NCBI GenBank assembly: GCA_003157055.1
Contig: PMIG01000268.1
Location: forward strand, 1-14,080
Direction: 5' to 3'
Source of the DNA: Bacteroidales bacterium
GTDB taxonomy: Bacteria > Bacteroidota > Bacteroidia > Bacteroidales > VadinHA17
Length of the DNA stretch: 14,080 bases
A program made the translations under genes and the position numbers. The notes beneath the pieces were generated by a model. That model did no database searches. It worked only from the letters and a program-made list of their open reading frames with translations, and was not told where the DNA came from. Every line of letters begins with the position of its first letter. Position 1 is the stretch's first letter. This document shows, one piece after another, positions 1-7,172 of this stretch.

Positions 1-118
1 GATCCTGCCCCGCAGGATAACAGGCACATCTTTAAAATATCAGAGGAAAGTGGCAAAAGCCGTTAAAAGAGCCCGTCATATTGCCCTTCTTCCTTACGTC
101 ACTGACCTATTAAAATAA
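1..118 (+). CDS. rpsR: 30S ribosomal protein S18, C-terminal part (5' end outside window)
   Basis: The frame beginning at base 2 gives 38 residues and stops with TAA at 116-118. It reads [20 protein letters not shown] and then [19 protein letters not shown] sequence, which is the conserved C-terminal RNA-binding end of S18 (ITG-x-S-x-KYQR-x-VA-x-A-I/V-KRAR-x-IALLPY). S18 binds 16S rRNA together with S6 in the platform of the small subunit. The stop overlaps the start of the AGGAGG sequence serving rplI, so the two are co-translated from one message, as in the usual rpsF-rpsR-rplI operon. rpsF would lie to the left of the window. The start codon cannot be seen. Confidence 0.95.
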   Translation, partial: ILPRRITGTSLKYQRKVAKAVKRARHIALLPYVTDLLK

Positions 119-124
119 GGAGGA
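118..124 (+). promoter_or_regulatory. Strong Shine-Dalgarno of rplI
   Basis: AGGAGGA at 118-124 sits 6 bases before the ATG at 131 and overlaps the last base of the rpsR stop codon. It is the only near-perfect ribosome binding site in the window. Most other starts here have none, as is normal in Bacteroidota. It supports the rplI start and the tight coupling to rpsR. Confidence 0.8.
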
Positions 125-130
125 ACAACT

Positions 131-577
131 ATGGAAGTTATATTATTGCAGGATGTCCAAAAGCTAGGACAGAAAGACGATCTGGTACATGTTAAGAACG
201 GTTACGGAAGAAACTACCTTATCCCCAGAGGTTATGCTGTTTCAGCAACACCATCGGAAAAGAAAATGCATTCCGAGAACCAGAAGCAGAGAGCACATAA
301 AGAGGAAAAAATAAAAGTTGAGGCCCAGGAACTGGCAACTAAGATGGCCGGACTTAAGATAATTGTCGGAGCGAAAACAAGCACCTCTGGCAAGATTTTC
401 GGTTCTGTCAATACAATTCAGATCGCTGAATCACTCAAGGAAAAGGGTTTCGATATCGACCGCAAAAACATTTCCCTTCCTGATGACCAGATCAAGGAAG
501 TTGGAAACTATAAAGCCGTTATTAAACTGCACAGGGATGTAAAAGTCGATGTCGATTTTGAAATCATTGCAGAATAA
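131..577 (+). CDS. rplI: 50S ribosomal protein L9
   Basis: The product is 148 residues, the normal length for bacterial L9. The N-terminal domain (about residues 1-50) starts MEVILLQDVQKLGQKDDLV and carries the L9 signature G-x2-D-x3-V-x2-GYGRNYLIPRG-A, which binds 23S rRNA near the base of the L1 stalk. A charged linking helix (about 41-75, rich in E and K) leads to the C-terminal domain. That domain contains GKIFGSV (about residues 87-93) and the conserved end in which VDVDFEIIAE closes the chain. It is the last gene of the rpsF-rpsR-rplI type operon, 12 bases after rpsR, and is followed by a hairpin terminator. The start is fixed by the strong AGGAGG upstream. Nothing is unusual in the sequence. 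Confidence 0.97.
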   Translation: MEVILLQDVQKLGQKDDLVHVKNGYGRNYLIPRGYAVSATPSEKKMHSENQKQRAHKEEKIKVEAQELATKMAGLKIIVGAKTSTSGKIFGSVNTIQIAESLKEKGFDIDRKNISLPDDQIKEVGNYKAVIKLHRDVKVDVDFEIIAE

Positions 578-601
578 ACTATTATAATGTATAATTAAAA
601 T

Positions 602-629
602 GAGGGTGTCTGAAGCACCCTCTTTTTTT
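602..629 (+). terminator. Rho-independent terminator after rplI
   Basis: GAGGGTG (602-608) pairs perfectly with CACCCTC (616-622) across a 7-base loop. Seven T (623-629) follow directly. This is a textbook intrinsic terminator 24 bases after the rplI stop. Read on the other strand the same stem is followed only by a weak T-rich stretch, so it may act partly in both directions and also help end the leftward lptD-ridA transcript. Confidence 0.85.
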
Positions 630-630
630 G

Positions 631-686
631 CCCCTAAATCCCCAAAAGGGGAAATAAATTACTCCCCCTTTAGGGAGGGTTGGGGG
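631..686. repeat. C/G-rich palindromic intergenic repeat (REP-like, Bacteroidota type)
   Basis: This is a compact block of C runs and G runs. TCCCCAAAAGGGGA (639-652) is a perfect hairpin. CTCCC (662-666) pairs with GGGAG (673-677), or alternatively CCCT with AGGG around 666-675. The outer CCCC (631-634) can pair with GGGGG (682-686), with AA/TT near by, so the whole block can fold as a cloverleaf. From memory, blocks of the form CCCCTAAATCCCC...AGGG-GGTTGGGGG are common intergenic repeats in Bacteroidota genomes. Only one copy is in this window. It ends on the base before the ridA stop codon and may protect or terminate that transcript. Confidence 0.6.
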
Positions 687-1064
687 CTATTTAGCTGCTA
701 TCGTCTCAATTTCTATCATCGCTCCAAGTGGCAGCTCCTTAACTGCAAAAGCAACCCTGGCTGGATGGTCTTCAGAATAGTGTAATGAATACACTTCATT
801 CATTGTCTTAAAATCAGACATATCCCTCAGAAGGCATATAGATTTTATAACATCAGAAAAGCTGTATCCAGCCTCTGAAAGAATAGCTTCTATATTCCTG
901 AAAACCTGCTCTGTCTGGATCCTGATATCACCATCAACCAGCTTACCGGTAATTGGATCAATAGGAATCTGCCCCGAGATATAAAGTGTCCCGTTTATCT
1001 CAACAGCCTGGCTATAAGGGCCGATTGCTGCCGGAGCCTTTGACGTACTTATTATTCTTTTCAT
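687..1064 (-). CDS. ridA: RidA family reactive intermediate (enamine/imine) deaminase
   Basis: The product is 125 residues, the full length of the YjgF/YER057c/UK114 (RidA) family. RidA proteins are cytosolic trimers that hydrolyse reactive 2-aminoacrylate and related enamines/imines formed by PLP enzymes such as threonine dehydratase. Family marks seen are GPYSQA (residues 15-20, with Tyr17), YISGQIPIDP (28-37), the QTEQVFRNI segment (50-58) and the C-terminal signature starting PARVAFAV (101-108). Arg103, expected to bind the substrate carboxylate, and Glu118, expected to position water, are both present with the usual 15-residue spacing, so it should be active. The ATG lies 11 bases after the lptD stop, which implies one transcript with lptD although the functions are unrelated. 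A palindromic repeat begins directly after its stop. Confidence 0.93.
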   Translation of the reverse strand: MKRIISTSKAPAAIGPYSQAVEINGTLYISGQIPIDPITGKLVDGDIRIQTEQVFRNIEAILSEAGYSFSDVIKSICLLRDMSDFKTMNEVYSLHYSEDHPARVAFAVKELPLGAMIEIETIAAK

Positions 1065-1075
1065 AGTTGAATTGC

Positions 1076-3715
1076 CTAGTAATTATCGTGATAATCTTTT
1101 CTCCTTTGATACTTCAGGTCAGCAAGAACCGATGCTTTTACCTTGATTGAGAATTCCCACATTTTCATATTCCCGTTTGGCACCCATGTAAAACTCATGT
1201 CCCAGCAATGAAGATCTCGTGTAATCTGGATCTCTGACATTGTTATCTCCTTGTGCTTCATGTCATACCCTGTTCTGTAAGTGATATTCATCTTTTTGGT
1301 AAGCTGCACGGTGCCATTGAGCGAAATAGCCTGGGAAATGACTCCGGTCAGCCCGGGCTTGGAATAATTAAATGTGTAGCTCACATTCATTGTCCAGGGA
1401 GAATCAAATTTCATATATCCATACTCATCGAATTGATTTTCCGTCGCTTTCTTCATAGGTCTGACAGTAGTTTCGACAGGCTCACCGGATTCATTTGTTG
1501 CATTGTTCTGCTGATTCACATTTGCCGGCTGAGATTTGTTTTTATCCTTCTGGCCTTTAAGGAATCTGTCAACGCTGAAATCTGTTCCCACAGAAAAGAG
1601 GGTCAATCGCATTGGCTTATTGGTCTGGGAAAAATAATATGTCCCTATTGCCTTCCCCTTGCTATCGAGCCCGTAAAGTGAAAAATCGCTGTTGACCGAG
1701 AGTCCGACATTTTCAAACAGGGTAGTCCTGAGTACCATCGATACCGGGCTCCATCTCATAGAATCAGCAAATATATTATAACTGGTGGCTATATTAAAAT
1801 TGTCAATCAGTTTTATTGTCTTTGGCTTTTCTGTAGTGTCATTTTTTGCATATACATGCGCATCAACGATATTTGCCAGGCTGAGTGAGACATTCCCGCT
1901 TTTGCTCGCAAGTGAAGGAGTACTGAATTTATTGCCTTCATATATTGAATAAGACTGCATGAGGCTATCAGCATTAACCTGAACCTTACGCCACATTTTT
2001 GAGCTCAGTCCTTCGATGTAAGGAGTAAAACTAATTGATGCCGATGGCGTCATTACATGCCTTATAGCTTCAATCCTCGAATTAGGATTTTTAAACGTAT
2101 ACTTACCGTATACCGGGATGCTATATCCGGCGCTTATTGAAGGATTTATTGCCTGACCATAATAAACACCCCTGAGAAAAGTTGTATCAACTTTTTGCTC
2201 GGAAGAATTCCAAGTCCGCAGCTGCTTTTTCGTGAACACTACTCCTGTGTAGGAGACACTGGGTGATATTGAGAAATTCTTGAAAGGGCGAATCTGAAAA
2301 CTTAATGGTAAACTATGCTGGAACCCGCTTTGCATATTGCTCCACATCTTATTTGTGAAGAGTAGGCTGTCAGTAGTACTAATATGGTTTTCGAGAGAAG
2401 CAGTATACTGGAACTGGAGATCCTGGTACCATTTTTTTGAACCGGAGCTGTTCTTTCCACGAAACGGATATATCCGTGAAACAGAAAAACTGACTGTAGG
2501 AAGGTCCAGTGATACACTTCGATTACTGGTGTTTTGACTGTGATTTGCGCTTATTGAAAGGTTAACCGGAGTGGTGTTATCCCATGTTTTTGAATAGCTG
2601 ATGCTCGATTGCTTCGTTGTTGTAATATGGTCATTCAGATTATAACTATTATTCATGTCATAAGCGCTTGAGCTCATATTTACGCTGGCCGAGAACCGGG
2701 ATCCGGGATGCGCTTTTGCACTCTGGTTATAAGTCCATCCAAGGCTGTAGTTCTTTGATTCAGTAAAATCCGATAGCCCTTTATGTCCTGACAGGTTATC
2801 GGCATAGGTGAATGAGAAGTTGCCGTTGTATCTGTACAGCTTATTATAGCTTGTCTGCGCAGAAAGAACCCATGAAGCGTTAGCAAAAATACTTCCCATC
2901 AGCGTCAGGTCAAAATAATTGTTAAGGGCAAAATAGTATCCGCCGTCAGTAAGAGCATAACCCCTCACCGCTTCATAATGGGGTTTAGGGATAATTAAAC
3001 CGGAAGCAGCCTTTTTTGTCTGAATGGGAAAATATCCAAATGGAAGGTATAGAGGAAGAGGTATACCTTCCAATACCAGGTTCCCGGGTCCTGAGATAAT
3101 TTTTTTCCCGGGGTAAATTTTCGCCTTCTTTAACTTTATATAAAAATGAGGCGTATCGGCATCACAGGTCGAATATGTGCTTCTGAAAATATTGGAAGTA
3201 CCATCATTAAGAAGCTTTGTTGTAGCGCTATGAAGAAGACCCTCATCCTGCTTGGTTATAATTTGTGAGATTATAGCTTCTTTAGTTTTGAAATTGTACT
3301 CAAGGGTATCGGAAGTGAATTCCTCAGAACCAGACTTGAAATCCGGCTTACCAACCACCTTGCCTGTTGAATCCCTTACTCCAACAGCGTAAACGTGATT
3401 TGTAGACATGTCGAAGATGATGGAGTCGGCCTTTATCTCAATATCTCCATAATCGACGACACCGTTCTTAACAATAGTGGCTTTTTTATTTATAAGATCA
3501 TTTATAATATACCCTCCTGGTGCGCTGTATATTACTTTTTTGTCAATGGCATCCTTAGAGATTTTTTTAATCCTTAATATTGAATCCGGAGTAATTGTAT
3601 CGCGGCTTAATCTGGCTGGCTTGGCAATCACATCCTCTGCCTGGGAAAACACAGGAAGAGAGAGGACCATCACGAGGAACACTACAAGGAAGCGCTTTTC
3701 TTTAAAAAAATACAA
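1076..3715 (-). CDS. lptD: LPS-assembly outer membrane protein LptD (Bacteroidota type)
   Basis: This 879-residue outer-membrane beta-barrel inserts LPS into the outer leaflet as the last step of the Lpt bridge. Residues 1-25 form a signal peptide (Lys/Arg at 5-8, hydrophobic 9-20, end near VFSQA). Residues about 60-200 are the periplasmic OstA/LptA-like domain (KADSIIFD, SDTLEYNFKTKEA), where LPS enters. The LPLYLPFGYFP segment follows, and the remainder is barrel, with alternating aromatic/polar strands and a final strand ending KYQRRKDYHDNY. Residues about 720-765 are a polar, low-complexity N/Q/E/K loop. Only two cysteines exist, Cys184 near the OstA-like domain and Cys837 near the end, in places that suggest one interdomain disulfide. 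The start codon is TTG (3713-3715). No in-frame ATG or GTG precedes it after the upstream stop, and starting later would remove the signal-peptide charges. It is the first gene of a unit with ridA and diverges from the amidase. Confidence 0.92.
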   Translation of the reverse strand: MYFFKEKRFLVVFLVMVLSLPVFSQAEDVIAKPARLSRDTITPDSILRIKKISKDAIDKKVIYSAPGGYIINDLINKKATIVKNGVVDYGDIEIKADSIIFDMSTNHVYAVGVRDSTGKVVGKPDFKSGSEEFTSDTLEYNFKTKEAIISQIITKQDEGLLHSATTKLLNDGTSNIFRSTYSTCDADTPHFYIKLKKAKIYPGKKIISGPGNLVLEGIPLPLYLPFGYFPIQTKKAASGLIIPKPHYEAVRGYALTDGGYYFALNNYFDLTLMGSIFANASWVLSAQTSYNKLYRYNGNFSFTYADNLSGHKGLSDFTESKNYSLGWTYNQSAKAHPGSRFSASVNMSSSAYDMNNSYNLNDHITTTKQSSISYSKTWDNTTPVNLSISANHSQNTSNRSVSLDLPTVSFSVSRIYPFRGKNSSGSKKWYQDLQFQYTASLENHISTTDSLLFTNKMWSNMQSGFQHSLPLSFQIRPFKNFSISPSVSYTGVVFTKKQLRTWNSSEQKVDTTFLRGVYYGQAINPSISAGYSIPVYGKYTFKNPNSRIEAIRHVMTPSASISFTPYIEGLSSKMWRKVQVNADSLMQSYSIYEGNKFSTPSLASKSGNVSLSLANIVDAHVYAKNDTTEKPKTIKLIDNFNIATSYNIFADSMRWSPVSMVLRTTLFENVGLSVNSDFSLYGLDSKGKAIGTYYFSQTNKPMRLTLFSVGTDFSVDRFLKGQKDKNKSQPANVNQQNNATNESGEPVETTVRPMKKATENQFDEYGYMKFDSPWTMNVSYTFNYSKPGLTGVISQAISLNGTVQLTKKMNITYRTGYDMKHKEITMSEIQITRDLHCWDMSFTWVPNGNMKMWEFSIKVKASVLADLKYQRRKDYHDNY

Positions 3716-3724
3716 CTTAAATGT

Positions 3725-3732
3725 TATTTTTG
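3725..3732 (+). promoter_or_regulatory. Candidate -7 element for the amidase gene
   Basis: TATTTTTG matches the Bacteroidota -7 consensus TAnnTTTG. Transcription would begin near 3739, giving a leader of about 16 bases to the ATG at 3755 or about 55 to the ATG at 3794. No clear TTG stands at the expected -33 place, so this rests on the -7 match and its position. Confidence 0.35.
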
Positions 3733-3754
3733 TGAAGTTTTTGTATGACTTCGG

Positions 3755-4951
3755 ATGTTAGCGGCAAAACTATTAAAAAAACACGAACAACTTATGTGTA
3801 CTGGAATTAAAAACGGCAAACAGCATACCTTTAATATATGCATAAGTTCATTACTTTTTCTTTTCATTGCAATAAACAATACTGATGCATCAAAAAACGG
3901 TCCAAAAACTGATGGTAAATGGATTATCGTTATTGATCCGGGACATGGAGGGAAAGATCCCGGAGCAATTGGTTCATTCAGTTATGAAAAGAATATAAAT
4001 CTGGCTATAGCCCTTAAGACAGGAGAATATATAGAGGAAAATCTTAAAAATGTTAAAGTTGTCTATACCAGGGACAATGACTCATTTGTTGACCTCAGAG
4101 AAAGGCCAAAAATCGCAAATAGAAATAATGCTGACCTTTTCATTTCCATACATACTAACCTGTCCGCAACTAAAAGCGTGATGGGAGCAGAAACCTGGAT
4201 TATGGGGCTTGCAAAGGACCAGGAGAACCTGGCGGTTGCAATGAAAGAAAATGAAGTTATACTCCTTGAAGATGATTATTCAACAAAATACCAGGGCTTC
4301 GATCCCAAATCACCTGAATCATATATTATTTTTACTTTGACACAGAACCTTTACCAGAAGCAGAGCACCGACCTCGCCAATAAAATCCAGAAACAGCTTA
4401 CTGAGAAAATTAATAGGATAGACCGAAGTGTAAAGCAGGCAGGATTTTGGGTACTCTTCAACACAACTATGCCAAGTGTATTGATCGAGACAGGATTCAT
4501 TTCAAACCCGACTGAAGAGAAGTTCCTCAACTCAGAGATGGGACAGGATTATCTTGCTTCAGCAATTTACAGAGCTTGCAGTGATTACATTAATGATATA
4601 GATAATAAAAGTGGAATATCGGCAAGCTCTTCCCAGGACAACATATCGAAGACTAACAGAGAATCGGCTGTTACAGACAGCAGTAATGAACTTGTTTTTA
4701 TGATCCAGGTCTCTGCATCAGGGACAAAAACGGAAGTAAAACCAGATAACTTTAAAGGATTAAAAGATATCTCAGAAATTTATACTGAAACACGGTACCG
4801 TTATGCTGCTGGAAGATTTACTGAATACTCCGAAGCAGTTAAATACAGAAAACAGATCGAATCAATATACCCAGGTGCTTTTGTCATTGCAGTTAAAGGC
4901 AACAAAATATTGCCTTTGCACCAGGCTCTGGAACATAAGAAAAAAAAATAG
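3755..4951 (+). CDS. N-acetylmuramoyl-L-alanine amidase (Amidase_3) with C-terminal SPOR domain
   Basis: This 398-residue zinc amidase cleaves the bond between MurNAc and the stem peptide, probably in the periplasm during septum splitting. A hydrophobic export segment lies at residues about 25-42 (FNICISSLLFLFIAI). The Amidase_3 domain covers about 56-280. Its expected zinc ligands are His64 in IDPGHGGKDPG, Glu78 in YEKN and His133 in FISIHTN, and the catalytic Glu245 is in SVLIETGFISNP. All are present. After a Ser/Asn-rich linker (about 283-312), residues about 313-385 resemble a SPOR peptidoglycan-binding domain (FMIQVSAS, then YRYAAGRFTEYSEAVKYR), which would target denuded glycan at the division site. 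The first ATG at 3755 gives a long basic leader; the ATG at 3794 (Met14) gives a more usual signal peptide and may be the real start. It diverges from lptD with 39 bases between, and a decayed MCE-like gene lies downstream. Confidence 0.92.
   Translation: MLAAKLLKKHEQLMCTGIKNGKQHTFNICISSLLFLFIAINNTDASKNGPKTDGKWIIVIDPGHGGKDPGAIGSFSYEKNINLAIALKTGEYIEENLKNVKVVYTRDNDSFVDLRERPKIANRNNADLFISIHTNLSATKSVMGAETWIMGLAKDQENLAVAMKENEVILLEDDYSTKYQGFDPKSPESYIIFTLTQNLYQKQSTDLANKIQKQLTEKINRIDRSVKQAGFWVLFNTTMPSVLIETGFISNPTEEKFLNSEMGQDYLASAIYRACSDYINDIDNKSGISASSSQDNISKTNRESAVTDSSNELVFMIQVSASGTKTEVKPDNFKGLKDISEIYTETRYRYAAGRFTEYSEAVKYRKQIESIYPGAFVIAVKGNKILPLHQALEHKKKK
3765..3772 (-). promoter_or_regulatory. Candidate -7 element for lptD
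   Basis: On the minus strand bases 3772 to 3765 read TAGTTTTG, matching TAnnTTTG. The start site would be near 3758, giving a leader of about 43 bases to the TTG start of lptD. It lies inside the first codons of the longer amidase reading frame. A TTG upstream (3790-3788) is spaced too closely to be a good -33 box. Confidence 0.35.
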
Positions 4952-4987
4952 CAACTGTTAACATGGTGATAACATCTGATGAAGTAA

Positions 4988-5379
4988 AGGGTTGGCCCAG
5001 TTGCTTTAATCACTGATCTGATTTTTCCCAGGGTTTTCAATTTTCTCAATCCTGAAAGTGTTCGCCTTCTTGTCAAGTTTTTAGTGAGCAAGGCTTTCAA
5101 GCATCCTAAAAATACAGCCGCTGATGTCCTCCTGTTTCAATTATAGCCGGGATGAAAACCCGTTTTGCGTGTGGCAATGGTCCGGGGTTCTATTCATATG
5201 GTGCTACTATACCCGGCAGACTGGCCGAATCAGTTGTATTAAAACTTAAGACTGAACTCGTGCCGGTTAAAGAAAGAAATATGACACTCCTGAATTCTCT
5301 TGATTCTCTTATTGAATCAGAGTTAACCAGATTATGGATCCCTTCCAAAACAGTACGTTCATTTTTATCTCATAGGTAA
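4988..5379 (+). pseudogene. Decayed fragment of an MCE/MlaD-type lipid-transport substrate-binding gene
   Basis: Two neighbouring frames carry successive pieces that look like one MCE-domain protein. Frame A (4988-5143, closed by TAG at 5144) contains VALITDLIF, then NPESVRLLVKFLVSKAFKHP and KNTAAD. This resembles the VG-x-V-x-D-I-x-F...NP-x-x-V-x-V-x-FLV-x-K-x-KIPKNT-A pattern of Bacteroidota MlaD proteins. Frame B, open from before 5137 to the TAA at 5377-5379, continues with SIIAGMKTR, then ATIPGRLAESVVLKLKTELV and PVKERNMTLLNSLDSLIE. This is like the part after the MCE domain (GDTIPG..., L-x-x-E-L-x-PVK-x-K-x-x-x-L-x-x-SLDS-V/I). A shift between frames is needed near 5125-5140. The N-terminal membrane anchor is missing, since only 36 bases separate frame A from the amidase stop, and so is the long C-terminal helix region. 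From memory, an MCE gene often follows this amidase in Bacteroidales. No database comparison was made. Confidence 0.55.
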
Positions 5380-5739
5380 AAAAATATTCCTGAAAATTGA
5401 TCTGTATTTATAAAATTCAGACTATCTTGATCTTGAAATGAGAAAATAAATTGATTACAAAATAATCCTCATTTATAGAGTTCATTGTTGATTTTTGAGT
5501 AAAGCCTTCTAATGAATTGTGGCACACCGACAAACCATTTAACAATATCATAATATCTTGATAATTAGCATTTTATGATGATAAAAAATATATTTTTTCA
5601 TAAGTTGCTGATGTTTAAAAACATATACTATTTTTGATATAACCAAGTAAAAATAATTTTTTTTATAAGATTTTTTTTTACAAATATTGTAGTAATAAAA
5701 AGCGCCAACCGAACCTGAATATTTTAAACACCGAACTAA
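5380..5739. other. AT-rich gene-free region upstream of dnaA
   Basis: These 360 bases contain no credible gene on either strand and are markedly AT-rich. They hold the 16-base perfect palindrome AAAAAATATATTTTTT (5583-5598), set within TTATGA (5573-5578) and TCATAA (5598-5603). They also hold a candidate dnaA promoter (5605-5636). I looked for DnaA boxes of the form TTATnCACA on both strands and saw none, so the replication origin is probably not here, although an AT-rich unwinding-like stretch is present. Confidence 0.5.
5605..5636 (+). promoter_or_regulatory. Candidate dnaA promoter (Bacteroidota -33/-7)
   Basis: TTG at 5605-5607 and TATTTTTG at 5629-5636 (consensus TAnnTTTG) are separated by 21 bases, close to the usual spacing. 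The start site would be near 5643, leaving a leader of about 97 bases before the dnaA ATG. The AT palindrome at 5583-5598 lies just upstream and could be an operator or a curved upstream element. That role is inference. Confidence 0.45.
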
Positions 5740-7170
5740 ATGAACAAAACACACCTTGACGTATGGAATAACTGTCTGCAAATAATTAAAGATATTATTC
5801 CGTCCATCAGTTTCAAAACATGGTTTGAGCCAATTGTACCCTTAAAGCTTGAAAATAATGTACTAACAATTCAGGTTCCAAGTCCTTTCTTTTACGAATA
5901 CCTCGAGGAGCAGTATATTGATATCCTGAGGAAAACCCTAAGGCGCGAAATCGGCACCGATGCCAAGCTCGAATATAGCGTTGTTATGGAGAATGCCACC
6001 TATTCTGATGGCAAACCCTATACAGTAAGATATCCTTCGAAATACAAGACCGACCTTAATAACAGACCTGTCCAGGTTCCATTTGACGTTACTCAGCCAT
6101 CTATCAAGAACCCCTTCGTCATTCCAGGAATTAAAAAAGTTCACTTCGATCCTAAACTTAATCCTGAGTATAATTTCAACAACTATGTTGAGGGTGAATG
6201 CAACAGGCTTGCAAGATCGGCAGGAATAGCAGTCGGAAATAATCCTGGTGGAACTGCCTTTAACCCTCTGATGATCTATGGCGATTCAGGCCTTGGAAAG
6301 ACTCATCTGTCCCAGGCTATCGGAATTCTTGTCAAAGAGATGCATCCTGACAAAACTGTTCTTTATGTCAATGCAAATAAATTCCAGACCCAATTCGTAG
6401 AATCTGTAAGGAACAATAACAAAAATGATTTCCTTCATTTTTACCAGATGATCGATGTCCTTATTCTCGACGATGTGCATGAGTTTGCCGGCAAGGAAAA
6501 GACGCAGGATACTTTCTTCCATATCTTTAATCACCTTCACCAGTCGGGAAAACAGCTTATCCTTACATGCGACAAACCACCCGTCGATCTGCAGGGAATG
6601 GAACAGAGGCTTCTTTCAAGATTCAAATGGGGCCTGCAGGCCGATCTTCAGAGGCCAGATTATGAAACTCGCCTGGCAATTCTCAAGAAGAAAGCTTACA
6701 ACGACGGCATCGAACTTCCGGAAGATATTTTTGAATTCCTTGCTGCAAACATCTCAAATAACATCAGGGAACTTGAAGCTATACTCATCTCCCTTTACGC
6801 ACAGTCTACTCTGAACAGAAAAGAAATAACGCTTGATCTGGCCCGGCTTATGGTCGAGAAACTCATAAGCACTGTAAGAAAAGAAATTACCATTGAATAC
6901 ATTCAGAAAATAGTTTGCGACTATTACAAGATCCCCATCGATCTTATCCAGGGTAAAACACGCAAAAGGGAAATTGTCCAGGCACGGCAGGTTTCAATGT
7001 ATTTCTCAAAGAGTCTGACGAAGGCTTCACTTGCAAGCATTGGATCGCATATCGGAGGCAAGGACCATGCGACAGTCTTACATGCATGCAAAACAGTGAA
7101 TAACCTTATCGACACTGACAAGCATTTCAGAAACCAGATCAATGAGATTGAAAAGAAACTAAAGGTGTAA
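5740..7170 (+). CDS. dnaA: Chromosomal replication initiator protein DnaA
   Basis: The product is 476 residues, a normal length. It binds DnaA boxes at oriC, oligomerises with ATP and opens the duplex. Domain I (about 1-80) begins with WNNCLQIIKDIIPSISFKTW and contains YEYLEEQYIDIL. A linker follows (about 85-135). Domain III is the AAA+ ATPase: Walker A GDSGLGKT (181-188), Walker B LILDD (241-245), box VII Arg290/Arg294 in MEQRLLSRFKWG, and sensor II Arg343 in NIRELEAIL. Domain IV (about 380-476) is the helix-turn-helix DNA-binding part, with IQGKTRKREIVQARQ (about 403-417) and the family signature GSHIGGKDHATVLHACKTV (about 435-453). The ATG at 5740 gives the standard domain I start. No dnaN or DnaA boxes are next to it. 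It converges on the following leftward gene with 2 bases between stops and no visible terminator. Confidence 0.97.
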   Translation: MNKTHLDVWNNCLQIIKDIIPSISFKTWFEPIVPLKLENNVLTIQVPSPFFYEYLEEQYIDILRKTLRREIGTDAKLEYSVVMENATYSDGKPYTVRYPSKYKTDLNNRPVQVPFDVTQPSIKNPFVIPGIKKVHFDPKLNPEYNFNNYVEGECNRLARSAGIAVGNNPGGTAFNPLMIYGDSGLGKTHLSQAIGILVKEMHPDKTVLYVNANKFQTQFVESVRNNNKNDFLHFYQMIDVLILDDVHEFAGKEKTQDTFFHIFNHLHQSGKQLILTCDKPPVDLQGMEQRLLSRFKWGLQADLQRPDYETRLAILKKKAYNDGIELPEDIFEFLAANISNNIRELEAILISLYAQSTLNRKEITLDLARLMVEKLISTVRKEITIEYIQKIVCDYYKIPIDLIQGKTRKREIVQARQVSMYFSKSLTKASLASIGSHIGGKDHATVLHACKTVNNLIDTDKHFRNQINEIEKKLKV

Positions 7171-7172
7171 TC

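Noticed and set aside
600..785. Open frame of 61 codons on the + strand
   Set aside because: It runs through the terminator and the palindromic repeat and then lies antisense to ridA. It has no protein-like features.
4895..4917. Perfect 8-base hairpin AAAGGCAA / TTGCCTTT near the end of the amidase gene
   Set aside because: It lies inside the coding sequence and has no T tract after it, so it is not supported as a terminator.
4801..5100. Open frame of 99 codons on the - strand overlapping the amidase 3' end
   Set aside because: It is antisense to the amidase C-terminal domain and the MCE remnant. Its cysteine/tyrosine-rich translation resembles no protein, and the opposite strand explains the sequence better.
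5380..5739. Replication origin next to dnaA
   Set aside because: The region is AT-rich, but no DnaA boxes of TTATnCACA type or repeated 9-mers were seen on either strand.
5548..5781. Leftward open frame of 77 codons upstream of dnaA
   Set aside because: Its sequence is Lys/Tyr/Ile-rich as expected from random AT-rich DNA, and it overlaps the dnaA promoter region and start.
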